From assembly GCF_002280785.1 (NCBI RefSeq), contig NZ_NCEQ01000004.1:62001-126000 (forward strand): a stretch of 64,000 nt of DNA, in the 5' to 3' direction. How positions within the stretch are numbered: the first letter of the stretch is position 1; every line of letters starts with the position of its first letter. Shown piece after piece: positions 23,439-32,057 of the stretch. The stretch is from Brevundimonas subvibrioides. Lineage in GTDB: Bacteria; Pseudomonadota; Alphaproteobacteria; Caulobacterales; Caulobacteraceae. The notes below the pieces were generated by a model, which did no database searches, had not been told where the DNA came from, and saw nothing but the letters and a program-made list of their open reading frames with translations. The position numbers were made by a program, and so were the translations under genes.

Positions 23439-26222
23439 ATGCTGAAGCAAAACACGGTTGCGACCACGCGCCGGAATTTCAGGACTTTATTGCTGGCTAC
23501 GGTCTCGGCAGCCGTCGTCGGCGCCGGTTCGACGGTCGCCTACGCGCAGGACGGGGCCAGTGAGCTCGACGAGGTCATCGTCACCGGCTACCGCCGCTCG
23601 CTGGGCGACGCTCGCGACATCAAGCAGAACTCGGTCATCGCGGTCGACGCCATTGTCGCGGAAGACATGGCCAAGTTCCCCGACCTTAACCTGGCGGAGT
23701 CGTTGCAGCGTCTTCCGGGCGTGCAGATCACCCGTGAAGCCGGCGAGGGCCGGCGGATTTCGCTGCGCGGACTGGGCGCCGACTTCAGCCGCGTTCAGCT
23801 GAACGGGATGGAAGTTCTTGGCAACGTTGACTCGGCCCAGGATAGCCGCGGCCAGCGGTCGCGAGACCGGGCCTTCGACTTCAACATCTTCGCCTCCGAA
23901 CTGTTCTCGCGCGTCGAGGTCGAAAAGACTTTCCAGACGTCGCAGAAAGAAGGCGGCATGGCCGGTACGGTCGGCCTGTTCACCGGTCGCCCCTTCGACA
24001 CCGAGCCTGGCTTCCGCGGCGCGGTGACCTCCAAGGTCGGGACCAACGAATACACCGACGACGCCCAGCCGCGCGTCGCCGCCCTTTTCACCCAGAATTG
24101 GGACAATGTTTTCGGCGTCTCCTTCTCGGCGGCCTACAGCCGCCGCCAGACGACGGAACAGGGCCACAATACGTACAACTACGAACAGGCCAGCGCCGGT
24201 CGACTGCAGGCGATGGTCGCCGGCGGGTTGAACATCTCCAGGCTGTCCGCTGCCCAACAGGCGAAATTCCTGTCCGGTGACCTCTACTTCGCGGACGGCA
24301 ACCGCATCTCGTCGTGGAACGCCGAACAGGAGCGTTTGGGTCTGACCGGCGCGCTGCAGTGGCGGCCGACCGCGAACATGGAGCTGACGCTCGACATTCT
24401 GCACGGCGAATTCACCACGGAGCGGGACGAACTGCACCTCGCGACACGCCCGCTGAACTCGTCCGGATCCGTCGCGTTCGACGGCGCCGCCGGTGCGCCC
24501 TGGCCGTCGATCTTCCGGACCGCTTCGGTCATCAACAACATCGCCTGGGACGCCAACGACTACGTCACCATGACCGACGTCACCGGCACGACTTTCGGCA
24601 GCGAACATCGCCGGTCCCGCAACGAGAATGTGTTCAACCAGATCGTCCTGACCGGCAAATGGGACCTGAGCGACCGCCTTACGATCGACGGTCACGTCGG
24701 CTACGAGAAGTCGACCTATGAGACGCCTTACGACGACAAGCTCTACATGCGCGCCAAGGGCAACCAGATCGCCAACTATGGCGCGGACGGTCGGTCGGCG
24801 ACCTTCGAATATCCGGGCTTTGACGCCACCAACCCCGCCAACTACGCGATGGACTCGTTCTACTATCGCGGCTTCCACAATGAATCGGAGCTGCACGAGG
24901 GCGAGCTGAATGCACTGTTCGACCTGAACGACACCTGGACCCTCAGCGCCGGCCTCGCCTATCACAAGTTCCGTCAGGACGGCGTCGACACCTTCTATGA
25001 CGACAACGTCAACGGTACGCGCAGCAAGACCCGCGGCACTTCGGTCGGCGACATCGCTGATGTCTTCACCAACGAATTCGGCTCCTGGCTGGTCGGCAAC
25101 TACGACCGGGCCTTCGCGAAGTACCGCGAGTACCATCGCTTCGGTCCCAATACCGACGGCACGGGCGGCGCGCTGCAGGACATCGAGAACGTCTTCGAGA
25201 CCACGGAAGAGACGATCTCCGGCTTCGTCCAGGCCGATTGGGACAGCGAATTGATGGGTCTTCCCTTCCGCGGCAACATCGGCCTGCGCGGCTACTCGAC
25301 CGATACCCGCAGCGTCGGCTGGATCCAGGGCGACAGCTATGCCTACCTGGGCACATCCGATGTCGAGGGCAGCTACGAGGGCGTCCTGCCGGCTCTGAAC
25401 ACGGTGCTGGAAGTGGCCCCCGACGTTCTGGTCCGTTTCTCGGCTACGCAGAATCTGAACCGTCCGGGTCTCGGCTCGATGGCGGCCAGGGGCAGCGCCT
25501 TCCAGGATGAAAACTCCGGCGAGATCACCGCTTCTCGTGGCAATCCGAACCTCGAACCCTACAAGGTCAACGCCTACGACCTGGGTCTGGAATACTATTT
25601 CGGCGACGTCGGCCTTGCCGCGGTCAGCCTGTTCCAGAAGGACATCACCAACTACATCGGATCGGTGTTGCTGGAGAACGTACCGTTCAGCCAGACGGGC
25701 GTTCCGTCCGGCACGATCCCCGGCGCCACGGAAAGCACGATCGTCAGAGAGTTCTCGATGCCGATCAACATCGAGGGCACGAACACTCTGACGGGCCTGG
25801 AGGTGACGCTGCAGGCGCAGTTGACCTTCCTGCCGGCGCCGTTCGACGGCTTCGGCGTGACGGCCAACTTCACCAAGGTGGAGGCCGACCAGGACCTGAC
25901 CGGCTTCTCGCCCGAGAGCTACAACGCCACCGTCTACTACGAGACGAGCCGCTGGGGCGCCCGCGCCTCCATGAGCCACCGCGCCACCTGGTTCGGCGGC
26001 TACAGCGACGATCCGATGAGTGCGGGCACGATGGGCTTCGAGGCTTCGACCTACGTCGATGCCGCCGCCTTCTTCAACATCGCGGATGACCTGCAGCTCA
26101 CCCTGGACGCCGTCAACCTGACCAACGCGAAGGACACCCAGTTCTGGGGGCGCAACCAGTATCTCTACAATCAGAACCAGAGCGGAACGACCTATATGGC
26201 CGGGGTCAGCTACAAGTTCTGA
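23439..26222 (+). CDS. TonB-dependent receptor of the phosphonate/phospholipid locus
   Basis: A 927-residue outer-membrane receptor. The ATG at 23439 follows GGGGGA and starts a signal peptide ending STVAYAQ. Mature sequence begins with a TonB box, ELDEVIVTGYRRSL. The plug has DLNLAESLQRLPGVQITRE and RISLRGLGADFSRVQLNG, and the barrel ends in the required aromatic residue (AGVSYKF). The length and RRISLRGL/GYRRSL features are those of the large Caulobacter/Xanthomonas carbohydrate- and nutrient-type receptors. The substrate is unknown; adjacency to phospholipase C and phosphonate genes suggests a released head group or lipid fragment. A terminator follows at 26243. Confidence 0.92.
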   Translation: MLKQNTVATTRRNFRTLLLATVSAAVVGAGSTVAYAQDGASELDEVIVTGYRRSLGDARDIKQNSVIAVDAIVAEDMAKFPDLNLAESLQRLPGVQITREAGEGRRISLRGLGADFSRVQLNGMEVLGNVDSAQDSRGQRSRDRAFDFNIFASELFSRVEVEKTFQTSQKEGGMAGTVGLFTGRPFDTEPGFRGAVTSKVGTNEYTDDAQPRVAALFTQNWDNVFGVSFSAAYSRRQTTEQGHNTYNYEQASAGRLQAMVAGGLNISRLSAAQQAKFLSGDLYFADGNRISSWNAEQERLGLTGALQWRPTANMELTLDILHGEFTTERDELHLATRPLNSSGSVAFDGAAGAPWPSIFRTASVINNIAWDANDYVTMTDVTGTTFGSEHRRSRNENVFNQIVLTGKWDLSDRLTIDGHVGYEKSTYETPYDDKLYMRAKGNQIANYGADGRSATFEYPGFDATNPANYAMDSFYYRGFHNESELHEGELNALFDLNDTWTLSAGLAYHKFRQDGVDTFYDDNVNGTRSKTRGTSVGDIADVFTNEFGSWLVGNYDRAFAKYREYHRFGPNTDGTGGALQDIENVFETTEETISGFVQADWDSELMGLPFRGNIGLRGYSTDTRSVGWIQGDSYAYLGTSDVEGSYEGVLPALNTVLEVAPDVLVRFSATQNLNRPGLGSMAARGSAFQDENSGEITASRGNPNLEPYKVNAYDLGLEYYFGDVGLAAVSLFQKDITNYIGSVLLENVPFSQTGVPSGTIPGATESTIVREFSMPINIEGTNTLTGLEVTLQAQLTFLPAPFDGFGVTANFTKVEADQDLTGFSPESYNATVYYETSRWGARASMSHRATWFGGYSDDPMSAGTMGFEASTYVDAAAFFNIADDLQLTLDAVNLTNAKDTQFWGRNQYLYNQNQSGTTYMAGVSYKF

Positions 26223-26242
26223 CACGATCGCCAGCCTATGAC

Positions 26243-26280
26243 GGGCGTCCCTCCTCACAGAGAGGGGGGGCGCCCCTTTT
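26243..26280 (+). terminator. Rho-independent terminator after the TonB receptor
   Basis: GGGCGTCCCTC pairs with the GAGGGG...GCGCCC side with a small bulge, and TTTT ends the stem. It lies 21 bp after the receptor stop and 14 bp before the next start, so the sulfotransferase quartet may rely on read-through or its own promoter. Confidence 0.7.
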
Positions 26281-26293
26281 CGGTATCCGACCC

Positions 26294-26932
26294 ATGATCG
26301 TTTCCCATCGCCACCGCTTCATCTTCGCCGCCGTGCCCAAGACCGGCACGCATGCGGTCCGGCAGGCCCTGCGCGAGCAAATGGGGGACGAGGATGTCGA
26401 GCAGGTGGGGCTGTTCGTCGACAAGCGTTTCCCGTGGTCCGACCTGGCCGCCATCCGGCACGGCCACCTGTCGCTTCAGCAGGTGCGTCCGCACCTCGGC
26501 GAGGCGGTTTTCGACGGCTATCTGAAGTTCGCCTTCGTCCGCAATCCGTTCGACCGCTTCGTCTCCTACTGCGCCTTCATGCTGCGTGGGGGCGACGTCT
26601 TCGAGCGCCAGCCGCGCGAGGTGATGCGCAAATTCCTGTTCGACCAGCCGCCCGAGCAGCACATTCTGTTCCAGCCGCAGGCGTCCCTGCTGCTGGACGG
26701 GGATGGCGAGACCTTGCTGACGGACATGGTGGGCCGCGTCGAGGACATGCAGGGTTCGTACGATGCGATCAGCGCGCGGATCGGGATTCCTTCCCGGCCG
26801 CTGGAGCGGATCAACGGCACCAGACGCGGGGACTATCGCCGCTATTACGACCCGGAGCTGGTCGACGCCGTCGCCGCCCGCTACGCGCAGGACCTGGACC
26901 TGTTCGGCTACACCTTCGAAGGCTCGCGGTGA
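26294..26932 (+). CDS. Sulfotransferase family protein (short form)
   Basis: A 212-residue protein of the Sulfotransfer_2 type. The PAPS 5'-phosphosulfate loop is AAVPKTGTHAVRQALRE near residue 15-25, and the 3'-phosphate motif FAFVRNPFDRFVSY is near residue 80. It would transfer sulfate from PAPS to a hydroxyl or amine of an unknown acceptor. It overlaps the following hydroxylase by GTGA, so the pair is translationally coupled. No signal peptide, so it acts in the cytoplasm. No PAPS-synthesis genes are present in the window. Confidence 0.87.
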   Translation: MIVSHRHRFIFAAVPKTGTHAVRQALREQMGDEDVEQVGLFVDKRFPWSDLAAIRHGHLSLQQVRPHLGEAVFDGYLKFAFVRNPFDRFVSYCAFMLRGGDVFERQPREVMRKFLFDQPPEQHILFQPQASLLLDGDGETLLTDMVGRVEDMQGSYDAISARIGIPSRPLERINGTRRGDYRRYYDPELVDAVAARYAQDLDLFGYTFEGSR

Positions 26933-27552
26933 GCCCCGTCGACCTGACCGGCAATCCGCGCAAGACCACGGGCGTTCGCCCGCTCGGGCCGGTCGATATC
27001 GTCGCGCTGCAAGCGGCCGTGCGGGCGATTCCCGAGGCCGTCTGGGACGCCGAGAACGCCGACAAGCCCAACAAGCTCGAGGCCCTCGACGCCACGCGCC
27101 ACATCGTCTTTCGTTTCATCGACAGCGGCCGCGACTGGCGTGCGTCGCACGACCGCCCGGCCTGGCCGGAATGGCGTGCGCTGCTCGAACCGGTGATGGC
27201 TGCCGCCGTGCGCGACTACGGCTATGCGCGCGGCGTCTTTCCACGGGTGATGTTGGCCAGGATGCGGCCGGGCGGCGTGATCCATCCGCACGTCGACGCC
27301 AATCCGGCCGCGAAGTGGCCGCACAAGATCCACGTGCCGCTGTCGACCAATCCGGCCGTGGTCTGCTTCTTCGGCGGCGAGGAACGTCACTTCCCTGTCG
27401 GCGAGGCGGTCGAGGTCGACAACCTCGGACCGCACTGGGTGCGCAACGCCGGCGACACCGACCGCGTCCATCTGATCTTCGAATACTATGACGCCGACCA
27501 GCCCGACCCGCCATGGCTTGCGCCCTTTCTGATGACCGGCGCCGCGCGGTGA
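26929..27552 (+). CDS. Aspartyl/asparaginyl beta-hydroxylase-like dioxygenase (first)
   Basis: The GTG start at 26929 overlaps the preceding stop (GTGA). The 207-residue protein shows the Fe(II)/2-oxoglutarate dioxygenase core of the AspH family: HPHVDANPAAKWPHKIHVPL (His119, His121, Asp123), the sugar-like sheet FFGGEERHFPVGEAVEVDN, then NAGDTDRVHLIFEYY with the second ligand His and the arginine for 2-oxoglutarate. Substrates of bacterial AspH proteins are mostly unknown; they may hydroxylate Asp/Asn residues in peptides. Stop overlaps the next gene (GTGA). Cytoplasmic, as no signal peptide is seen. Confidence 0.85.
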   Translation: MSPVDLTGNPRKTTGVRPLGPVDIVALQAAVRAIPEAVWDAENADKPNKLEALDATRHIVFRFIDSGRDWRASHDRPAWPEWRALLEPVMAAAVRDYGYARGVFPRVMLARMRPGGVIHPHVDANPAAKWPHKIHVPLSTNPAVVCFFGGEERHFPVGEAVEVDNLGPHWVRNAGDTDRVHLIFEYYDADQPDPPWLAPFLMTGAAR

Positions 27553-29468
27553 ACGCCCCCGTCGACATCGACACGCGCGACACCTTGCTGCATCGCGCCC
27601 GCGAGCTGCGCGTGGGCGCGCGCATTCCCGAAGCCCTGGCCGTACTCGCGCATCTGCACCACCGGCATCCGCGGTTCAGCCGCCTGCATCAGGAGCGCGG
27701 ACACTGCCATGTGCTGCTGGGGGATGCCGCTGCGGCGTTGGAGGCCTTGGGCCAGGCGGTGCGTCTCAATCCCACGTTGCCGGCCAGCTGGGACATGCTG
27801 GAACAGCTTCATCGCCTGCGCGGAGAGACAGCCGAGGCCGCCTATGCGGCGGAGCGGCTGGCCGTCCTGAATCAGCTGCCTCCGGAGGTGGTCGCGGCCG
27901 ACAGCCTGTTGGCGGACGGGGACCTGGAGCCGGCCGAAGCAATCCTTCGGGACTATCTGCGCCGGGCGGGCGACAATGTGGGGGCCCTGCGGCTGTTGGC
28001 GCGCGTCCGCCAGGCTCAGGAGGAGCCGGAGGAGGCCGCGTCGCTGCTCGAAGCGGCGCTCGAACGCGCACCGGACTATCACGCCGCCCGGCTCGACTAC
28101 GCCATGCTGCTGCTCACGCTGCAGCAGCCTCTGCCGGCGCGGCGAGAGGCGGAACACCTGCTCGCCCAAGACCCCGCCAACCGCGATTACCGCAAACTGT
28201 ACGGCGCGGCCTGCGTCGCCCTGGGCGACCACGAGCCGGTGATCGACCTGTACGAAGCGCTGCTGGCCGATGGACGCGGGTCGGGCGCCGAGGTCGCCGA
28301 CCTGCGTCTGTGGCGGGCCAACGCCCTCAAGGTGACGGGCCGACAAGGCGAAGCCATCGCGGACTATCGCGCCTCCCTGGCTGCGCGCCCCGACAACGGC
28401 GTCGCCTGGTTCAGCCTGGCCAACCTGAAGACCCATGCCTTCACCGACGATGATGTCGCCCGTATGCAGGCTGCGGAGACCCGACACGATCTGCAGGAGA
28501 TGGATCGGGTCTATCTGTGTTTCGCCCTGGGCAAGGCGCTGGAAGACCAGAAGGACTATGCCGGCTCGTGGCGGTTCTACGAGCGCGGCAACGCCCTGCG
28601 CAGCGCCGCCGGCCGCTGGAGTCCCGAGGTCGCGGAGGCTTGCGCCCGGCGCTTGAAAACGGTGTTCACGGCCGAGTTCTTCGCTGCGCGGAGCGGCTGG
28701 GGCGCTGCTGACCCTGCACCGGTCTTCATCGTCGGCCTGCCACGCTCCGGCTCGACGCTGATCGAGCAGATCCTGGCCTCCCATTCCGCAGTCGAGGGCA
28801 CCCAGGAACTGACCGTCATCGACCGATATGTCGGCGAACTTTGCGGTCGCGATCCCCATTGCGGCCTGCCGCTGCATCCCGAGGCCATCGCGCGCCTGAC
28901 GGCAGATCAGGCCCGCGCCCTGGGCCAGCGGTTCCTTGCCGATACGGCCGTCCACCGCCGGCTGGGCCGGCCATTCTTCATCGACAAGATGCCGAACAAT
29001 GTCTGGCACGTCGGCCTGATCCAGCTGATCCTGCCCCGGTCGATCATCATCGACGTCCGGCGCGAGCCGATGGCCTGTGGGTTCAGCAATCTGAAGCAGC
29101 TGTTCGGCACGACCCATCACGCCTTCACCTATGGCGTCGAGGATATCGGCCGCTACTACCGGACCTATCTGGCGCTCATGAGCCACTGGGACGACGTCCT
29201 GCCAGGCCGGGTGCTGCGGGTGACATACGAAGACGTGGTTGATGACCTTGAGGGCGGGGTTCGGCGCATGCTGGCGCACTGCGGCCTGCCGTTCGAACCG
29301 GCCTGTCTGGATTTCCACCAGACCCGGCGCAGCATCCGCACGCCCAGCTCCGAACAGGTGCGCCGTCCCATCGGGCGGGAGGGGCTGGAGCAATGGCGGA
29401 ACTACGCGCCCTGGCTGGCGCCCCTGGAAGATTCGCTGGGCGACGCCGTGACCGGCTACAGGGACTGA
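27549..29468 (+). CDS. TPR-repeat sulfotransferase
   Basis: A 639-residue fusion. Residues about 10-330 form tandem tetratricopeptide repeats rich in Ala/Leu pairs, such as LGQAVRLNPTLPASWDMLEQ. The C-terminal half is a sulfotransferase with the PAPS loop APVFIVGLPRSGSTLIEQIL near residue 395 and the 3'-phosphate region around IIIDVRREPMACGFSNLKQL. TPR-sulfotransferases of this plan resemble protein-tyrosine sulfotransferases. The TPRs suggest a protein or peptide acceptor. The GTG start overlaps the hydroxylase stop, and the gene is followed 3 bp later by a second hydroxylase. Confidence 0.87.
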   Translation: MNAPVDIDTRDTLLHRARELRVGARIPEALAVLAHLHHRHPRFSRLHQERGHCHVLLGDAAAALEALGQAVRLNPTLPASWDMLEQLHRLRGETAEAAYAAERLAVLNQLPPEVVAADSLLADGDLEPAEAILRDYLRRAGDNVGALRLLARVRQAQEEPEEAASLLEAALERAPDYHAARLDYAMLLLTLQQPLPARREAEHLLAQDPANRDYRKLYGAACVALGDHEPVIDLYEALLADGRGSGAEVADLRLWRANALKVTGRQGEAIADYRASLAARPDNGVAWFSLANLKTHAFTDDDVARMQAAETRHDLQEMDRVYLCFALGKALEDQKDYAGSWRFYERGNALRSAAGRWSPEVAEACARRLKTVFTAEFFAARSGWGAADPAPVFIVGLPRSGSTLIEQILASHSAVEGTQELTVIDRYVGELCGRDPHCGLPLHPEAIARLTADQARALGQRFLADTAVHRRLGRPFFIDKMPNNVWHVGLIQLILPRSIIIDVRREPMACGFSNLKQLFGTTHHAFTYGVEDIGRYYRTYLALMSHWDDVLPGRVLRVTYEDVVDDLEGGVRRMLAHCGLPFEPACLDFHQTRRSIRTPSSEQVRRPIGREGLEQWRNYAPWLAPLEDSLGDAVTGYRD

Positions 29469-29471
29469 TCA

Positions 29472-30428
29472 ATGCGGCTTGCCAAACCCTTTTTCCAGCT
29501 TCCGGTCCTGTTCGATGTCGAGCGTCTGCAGTCCGAGGTCGCGGCCCTTCCGGCCGAGGCCTGGGTCTCGCACCCCGACAGCCTGGCCGGCAACAGCGCG
29601 GCGCGCCTGATCAGCGCCGGCGGGGCCGAGACGGATTCCGTCCACGGTCAGATGCTCGGGACGCGCTGGCTGACGACCATGCCTTACGTACAGCAGGTGC
29701 TTGCGGGGTTCGGCGTGGTGTGGAGCCGTTCGCGCCTGATGCGCCTCGCGCCGGGCGCCCGCGTGCCGGAGCATGCCGACATCAACTACCACTGGCACAC
29801 ACGCGTTCGCCTGCACGTTCCGATCCTGACCCGGCCGCAGGTGCGTTTCCATTGCGACGGAGCGACTGTGCACATGGCCGCCGGGGAGGCCTGGATCTTC
29901 GATAACTGGCGCAGGCACCATGTCGAGAACGGGTCGGACGCGGATCGCGTCCACCTGGTCGCTGACACGACCGGAACGGCCGCCTTCTGGCGTTTCGCCT
30001 GCGGCCCGACGCCGCCGAGGGCGCAGTGGCGGACAATGCCCTGGGATCCGGACGCCATGCCGCGCCTGCTGACCGAGAGCGTCCAGCAGTCGCCGATCAT
30101 GCCCGCCGCAGAGGTGCAATGGCTGATCGACGACCTCCGCGCCGAACTGACCATGAGCAGCGAAAAAGGCCCCGACTCCGGGGCCCGTAGTGCGCGGTTT
30201 GGGCTGCTGCTGGAGAGCTTTGTCCAGGATTGGCGCCAGCTCTGCGCCCTGCATGGGGTCAGTGGTCGCGCCCGGCCGGAGTTCGAGCGTCTGGCCTTCG
30301 CCGTTCACCAGGCCGCCCGGCCGCTCGCCGCGGGACTGGTCATGCGGACCAATAGCGCCGGCGCCTTGCTGGTGCTGGAAAAGCGCGTGCTGCAGCATCT
30401 GGTCGCCGCGGATGGAACCGGGACATGA
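29472..30428 (+). CDS. Aspartyl/asparaginyl beta-hydroxylase-like dioxygenase (second)
   Basis: A 318-residue protein whose core shows PEHADINYHWHTRVRLHVPI (His-x-Asp plus partner), then CDGATVHMAAGEAWIFDNWR and the ligand-and-arginine segment HHVENGSDADRVHLVAD. It is longer than the first hydroxylase, with a C-terminal region (residues about 180-318) of unknown fold, partly helical. It starts 3 bp after the TPR sulfotransferase, with which it is probably co-transcribed. The substrate is unknown. Whether it acts on the same acceptor as the other three enzymes cannot be decided from sequence. Confidence 0.8.
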   Translation: MRLAKPFFQLPVLFDVERLQSEVAALPAEAWVSHPDSLAGNSAARLISAGGAETDSVHGQMLGTRWLTTMPYVQQVLAGFGVVWSRSRLMRLAPGARVPEHADINYHWHTRVRLHVPILTRPQVRFHCDGATVHMAAGEAWIFDNWRRHHVENGSDADRVHLVADTTGTAAFWRFACGPTPPRAQWRTMPWDPDAMPRLLTESVQQSPIMPAAEVQWLIDDLRAELTMSSEKGPDSGARSARFGLLLESFVQDWRQLCALHGVSGRARPEFERLAFAVHQAARPLAAGLVMRTNSAGALLVLEKRVLQHLVAADGTGT

Positions 30429-30568
30429 GCCGATCACCGGACAGTCCGCAGCAAGCGACTGCCCAAACTGTCACGCCCGGCCTGTAGTCCGCATATCGAC
30501 GAAGCGACCTCGTCCCGGCCGAACGCCGTGGTCGGCGATCGATCCCCCTCACGCCTGGAACCGCAAAC

Positions 30569-31723
30569 ATGAACCGCGTCCGCTATCCGACCTTGCTGGC
30601 CATCGCCGTCGCGCTCGTTCTGACCCCCGCCTCTGGGATGGCGCAGGACAACCCCGCGGTCGCTACAGAAGCGACGCAGCCGGCCAGGGCGAGGAACATC
30701 ATCCTGTTCCTGGCCGATGCGGCCGGCGTGCCGACGATCTCTGCCGCCAGCCTGCATGGCTATGGCGAGCCTCTGCGTCTGAATGTTCAGCAATGGCCGC
30801 ACCTCGGCCTGAGCGAGACTTCACCGGTCGATGCTTTCGTCTCGGATTCGGCGAACGGCATGTCGTCGATCGTCACCGGAGTGAAGACCCGCAACGGCGT
30901 GATCAGCCAGGGCCCTGACGCGGTGAGGGGGCAAAGCGACGGCGCCCCGACCAAGACCCTGCTGGAATATGCGGAGGAGAACGGCCTGTGGACCGGCGTC
31001 ATCACGACCCAGTCCATTGCCGACGCCACGCCGGCGGCCAACTACGCCCATTCGAACGACCGCGGAAACTGGGGCCCGATTTTCGTCCAGGCCTTTGCGC
31101 CGAGGTTCGGCGACGGCGTCGATGTGATGTTCGGCGCGGGCCGTCAGCAAGTCGGCGAGCAGCTGGTCGCTTTGGGTACGAGTTTCGATGCGCTCAGCCA
31201 GACCCACGCCCGACCGATCTATGCGACGCTCGGTGACGCGCAGGCCGGGAACATGCGGCCGGTGGTGGTCAGTGACGCGATGGACGTCCACGCCGCCACG
31301 CTCCGGGCCCTGGACATCCTGCAACAATCTCCCCGCGGCTATTTCCTGACGGTCGAATGGGACGCCCACACCGACGATGCGCGCGCGGGTCTTCAGAACG
31401 TCGTTGATTTCGACCGGCTGATCGCCGAGGTCCAGGCGCGGGTCGATCTCAGCGACACCCTGCTGGTGTTCACCGCGGACCACGGCTTCGGTCTCCAGGT
31501 TGATGGGGGTCGCCGGGGTGAACCCCTGCTGGAAGGCTACGATGCCTGGAAGACCTCGGATGACGGGGCCGACCTTGTTCGACTGGAGAATGTGCTGGTG
31601 AACCGGACGCATACGGCCGAGGAGGTTCCGGTGCTGGCGATCGGCGTGGGCGCCGAGCGGGTCCGGGGATATTTCCCGAACACCCACCTGTTCCGGGTGA
31701 TGATGGACGCCTGGGGCTGGTGA
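30569..31723 (+). CDS. Alkaline phosphatase, secreted
   Basis: A 384-residue PhoA-fold protein with a signal peptide ending SGMAQ. The metal-binding start reads FLADAAGV (Asp50), where classical enzymes have GDGMG, and the nucleophile motif is VSDSANGMSSIVTGVKT (Ser94 after Asp93). The later metal ligands are in TVEWDAHTDDA and FTADHGFG. It would release phosphate from monoesters in the periplasm. It is shorter than E. coli PhoA and lacks the GDGMG glycines. Its stop codon is directly followed by an IS6-type remnant, so the original 3' context has been lost. No convincing Pho box was found before it. Confidence 0.87.
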   Translation: MNRVRYPTLLAIAVALVLTPASGMAQDNPAVATEATQPARARNIILFLADAAGVPTISAASLHGYGEPLRLNVQQWPHLGLSETSPVDAFVSDSANGMSSIVTGVKTRNGVISQGPDAVRGQSDGAPTKTLLEYAEENGLWTGVITTQSIADATPAANYAHSNDRGNWGPIFVQAFAPRFGDGVDVMFGAGRQQVGEQLVALGTSFDALSQTHARPIYATLGDAQAGNMRPVVVSDAMDVHAATLRALDILQQSPRGYFLTVEWDAHTDDARAGLQNVVDFDRLIAEVQARVDLSDTLLVFTADHGFGLQVDGGRRGEPLLEGYDAWKTSDDGADLVRLENVLVNRTHTAEEVPVLAIGVGAERVRGYFPNTHLFRVMMDAWGW

Positions 31724-32032
31724 ACCAATGCGGGATCGCCGTCAGCGATGAGACGATCCGGTGCTGGACGATCAAGTTCGGACCGCTGATCGTGAGGCGG
31801 CTGAAGCGCCGTCGGCCGGCTCCATCGCCTCGCTGTCGCCTGGATGAGATGGTCTGTTCGATCGGCGGCAAGCGGATGTGTCTGTGGCGAGCCGTCGATG
31901 ACGAAGGCGAGGTCCTCGACCTCGTGGTCCAGCGCCGGCGGGATACTGAGCCGCGCCGCATGAGACAAGGCCGTCGGTCGTGATCGGGCCCGGGGTCGTG
32001 GCTTCTCAAAGGACGAAGGTTGCCCTGACAGC
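31724..32032 (+). mobile_element. IS6-family element remnant (3' part)
   Basis: From 31735 the frame reads GIAVSDETIRCWTIKFGPL, RCRLDEMVCSIGGKRMCLWR and VDDEGEVLDLVVQRRRDTE, which is the middle of an IS6-type DDE transposase and closely matches the copy at 55.2-55.9 kb. The N-terminal part is missing and the frame is interrupted after RRRDTE. A terminal-repeat-like end, GTTGCCCTGACAGC, is at 32019-32032. It abuts the alkaline phosphatase stop. Non-functional. Confidence 0.7.
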
Positions 32033-32057
32033 GCGCCTCCCGAAGTCCCGGATCTCA

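Noticed and set aside
23487..26258. Long minus-strand open frame opposite the TonB receptor
   Set aside because: The plus strand encodes a full receptor with plug and barrel motifs; the antisense frame has no domain and a shadow composition.
30158..30190. GGCCCCGACTCCGGGGCC hairpin in the second hydroxylase gene as a terminator
   Set aside because: It lies within the coding frame, which continues open, and has no T-run after it.
30457..30474. CTGTCAC before the alkaline phosphatase as a Pho box
   Set aside because: The expected second half-site 11 nt away is absent on both sides.
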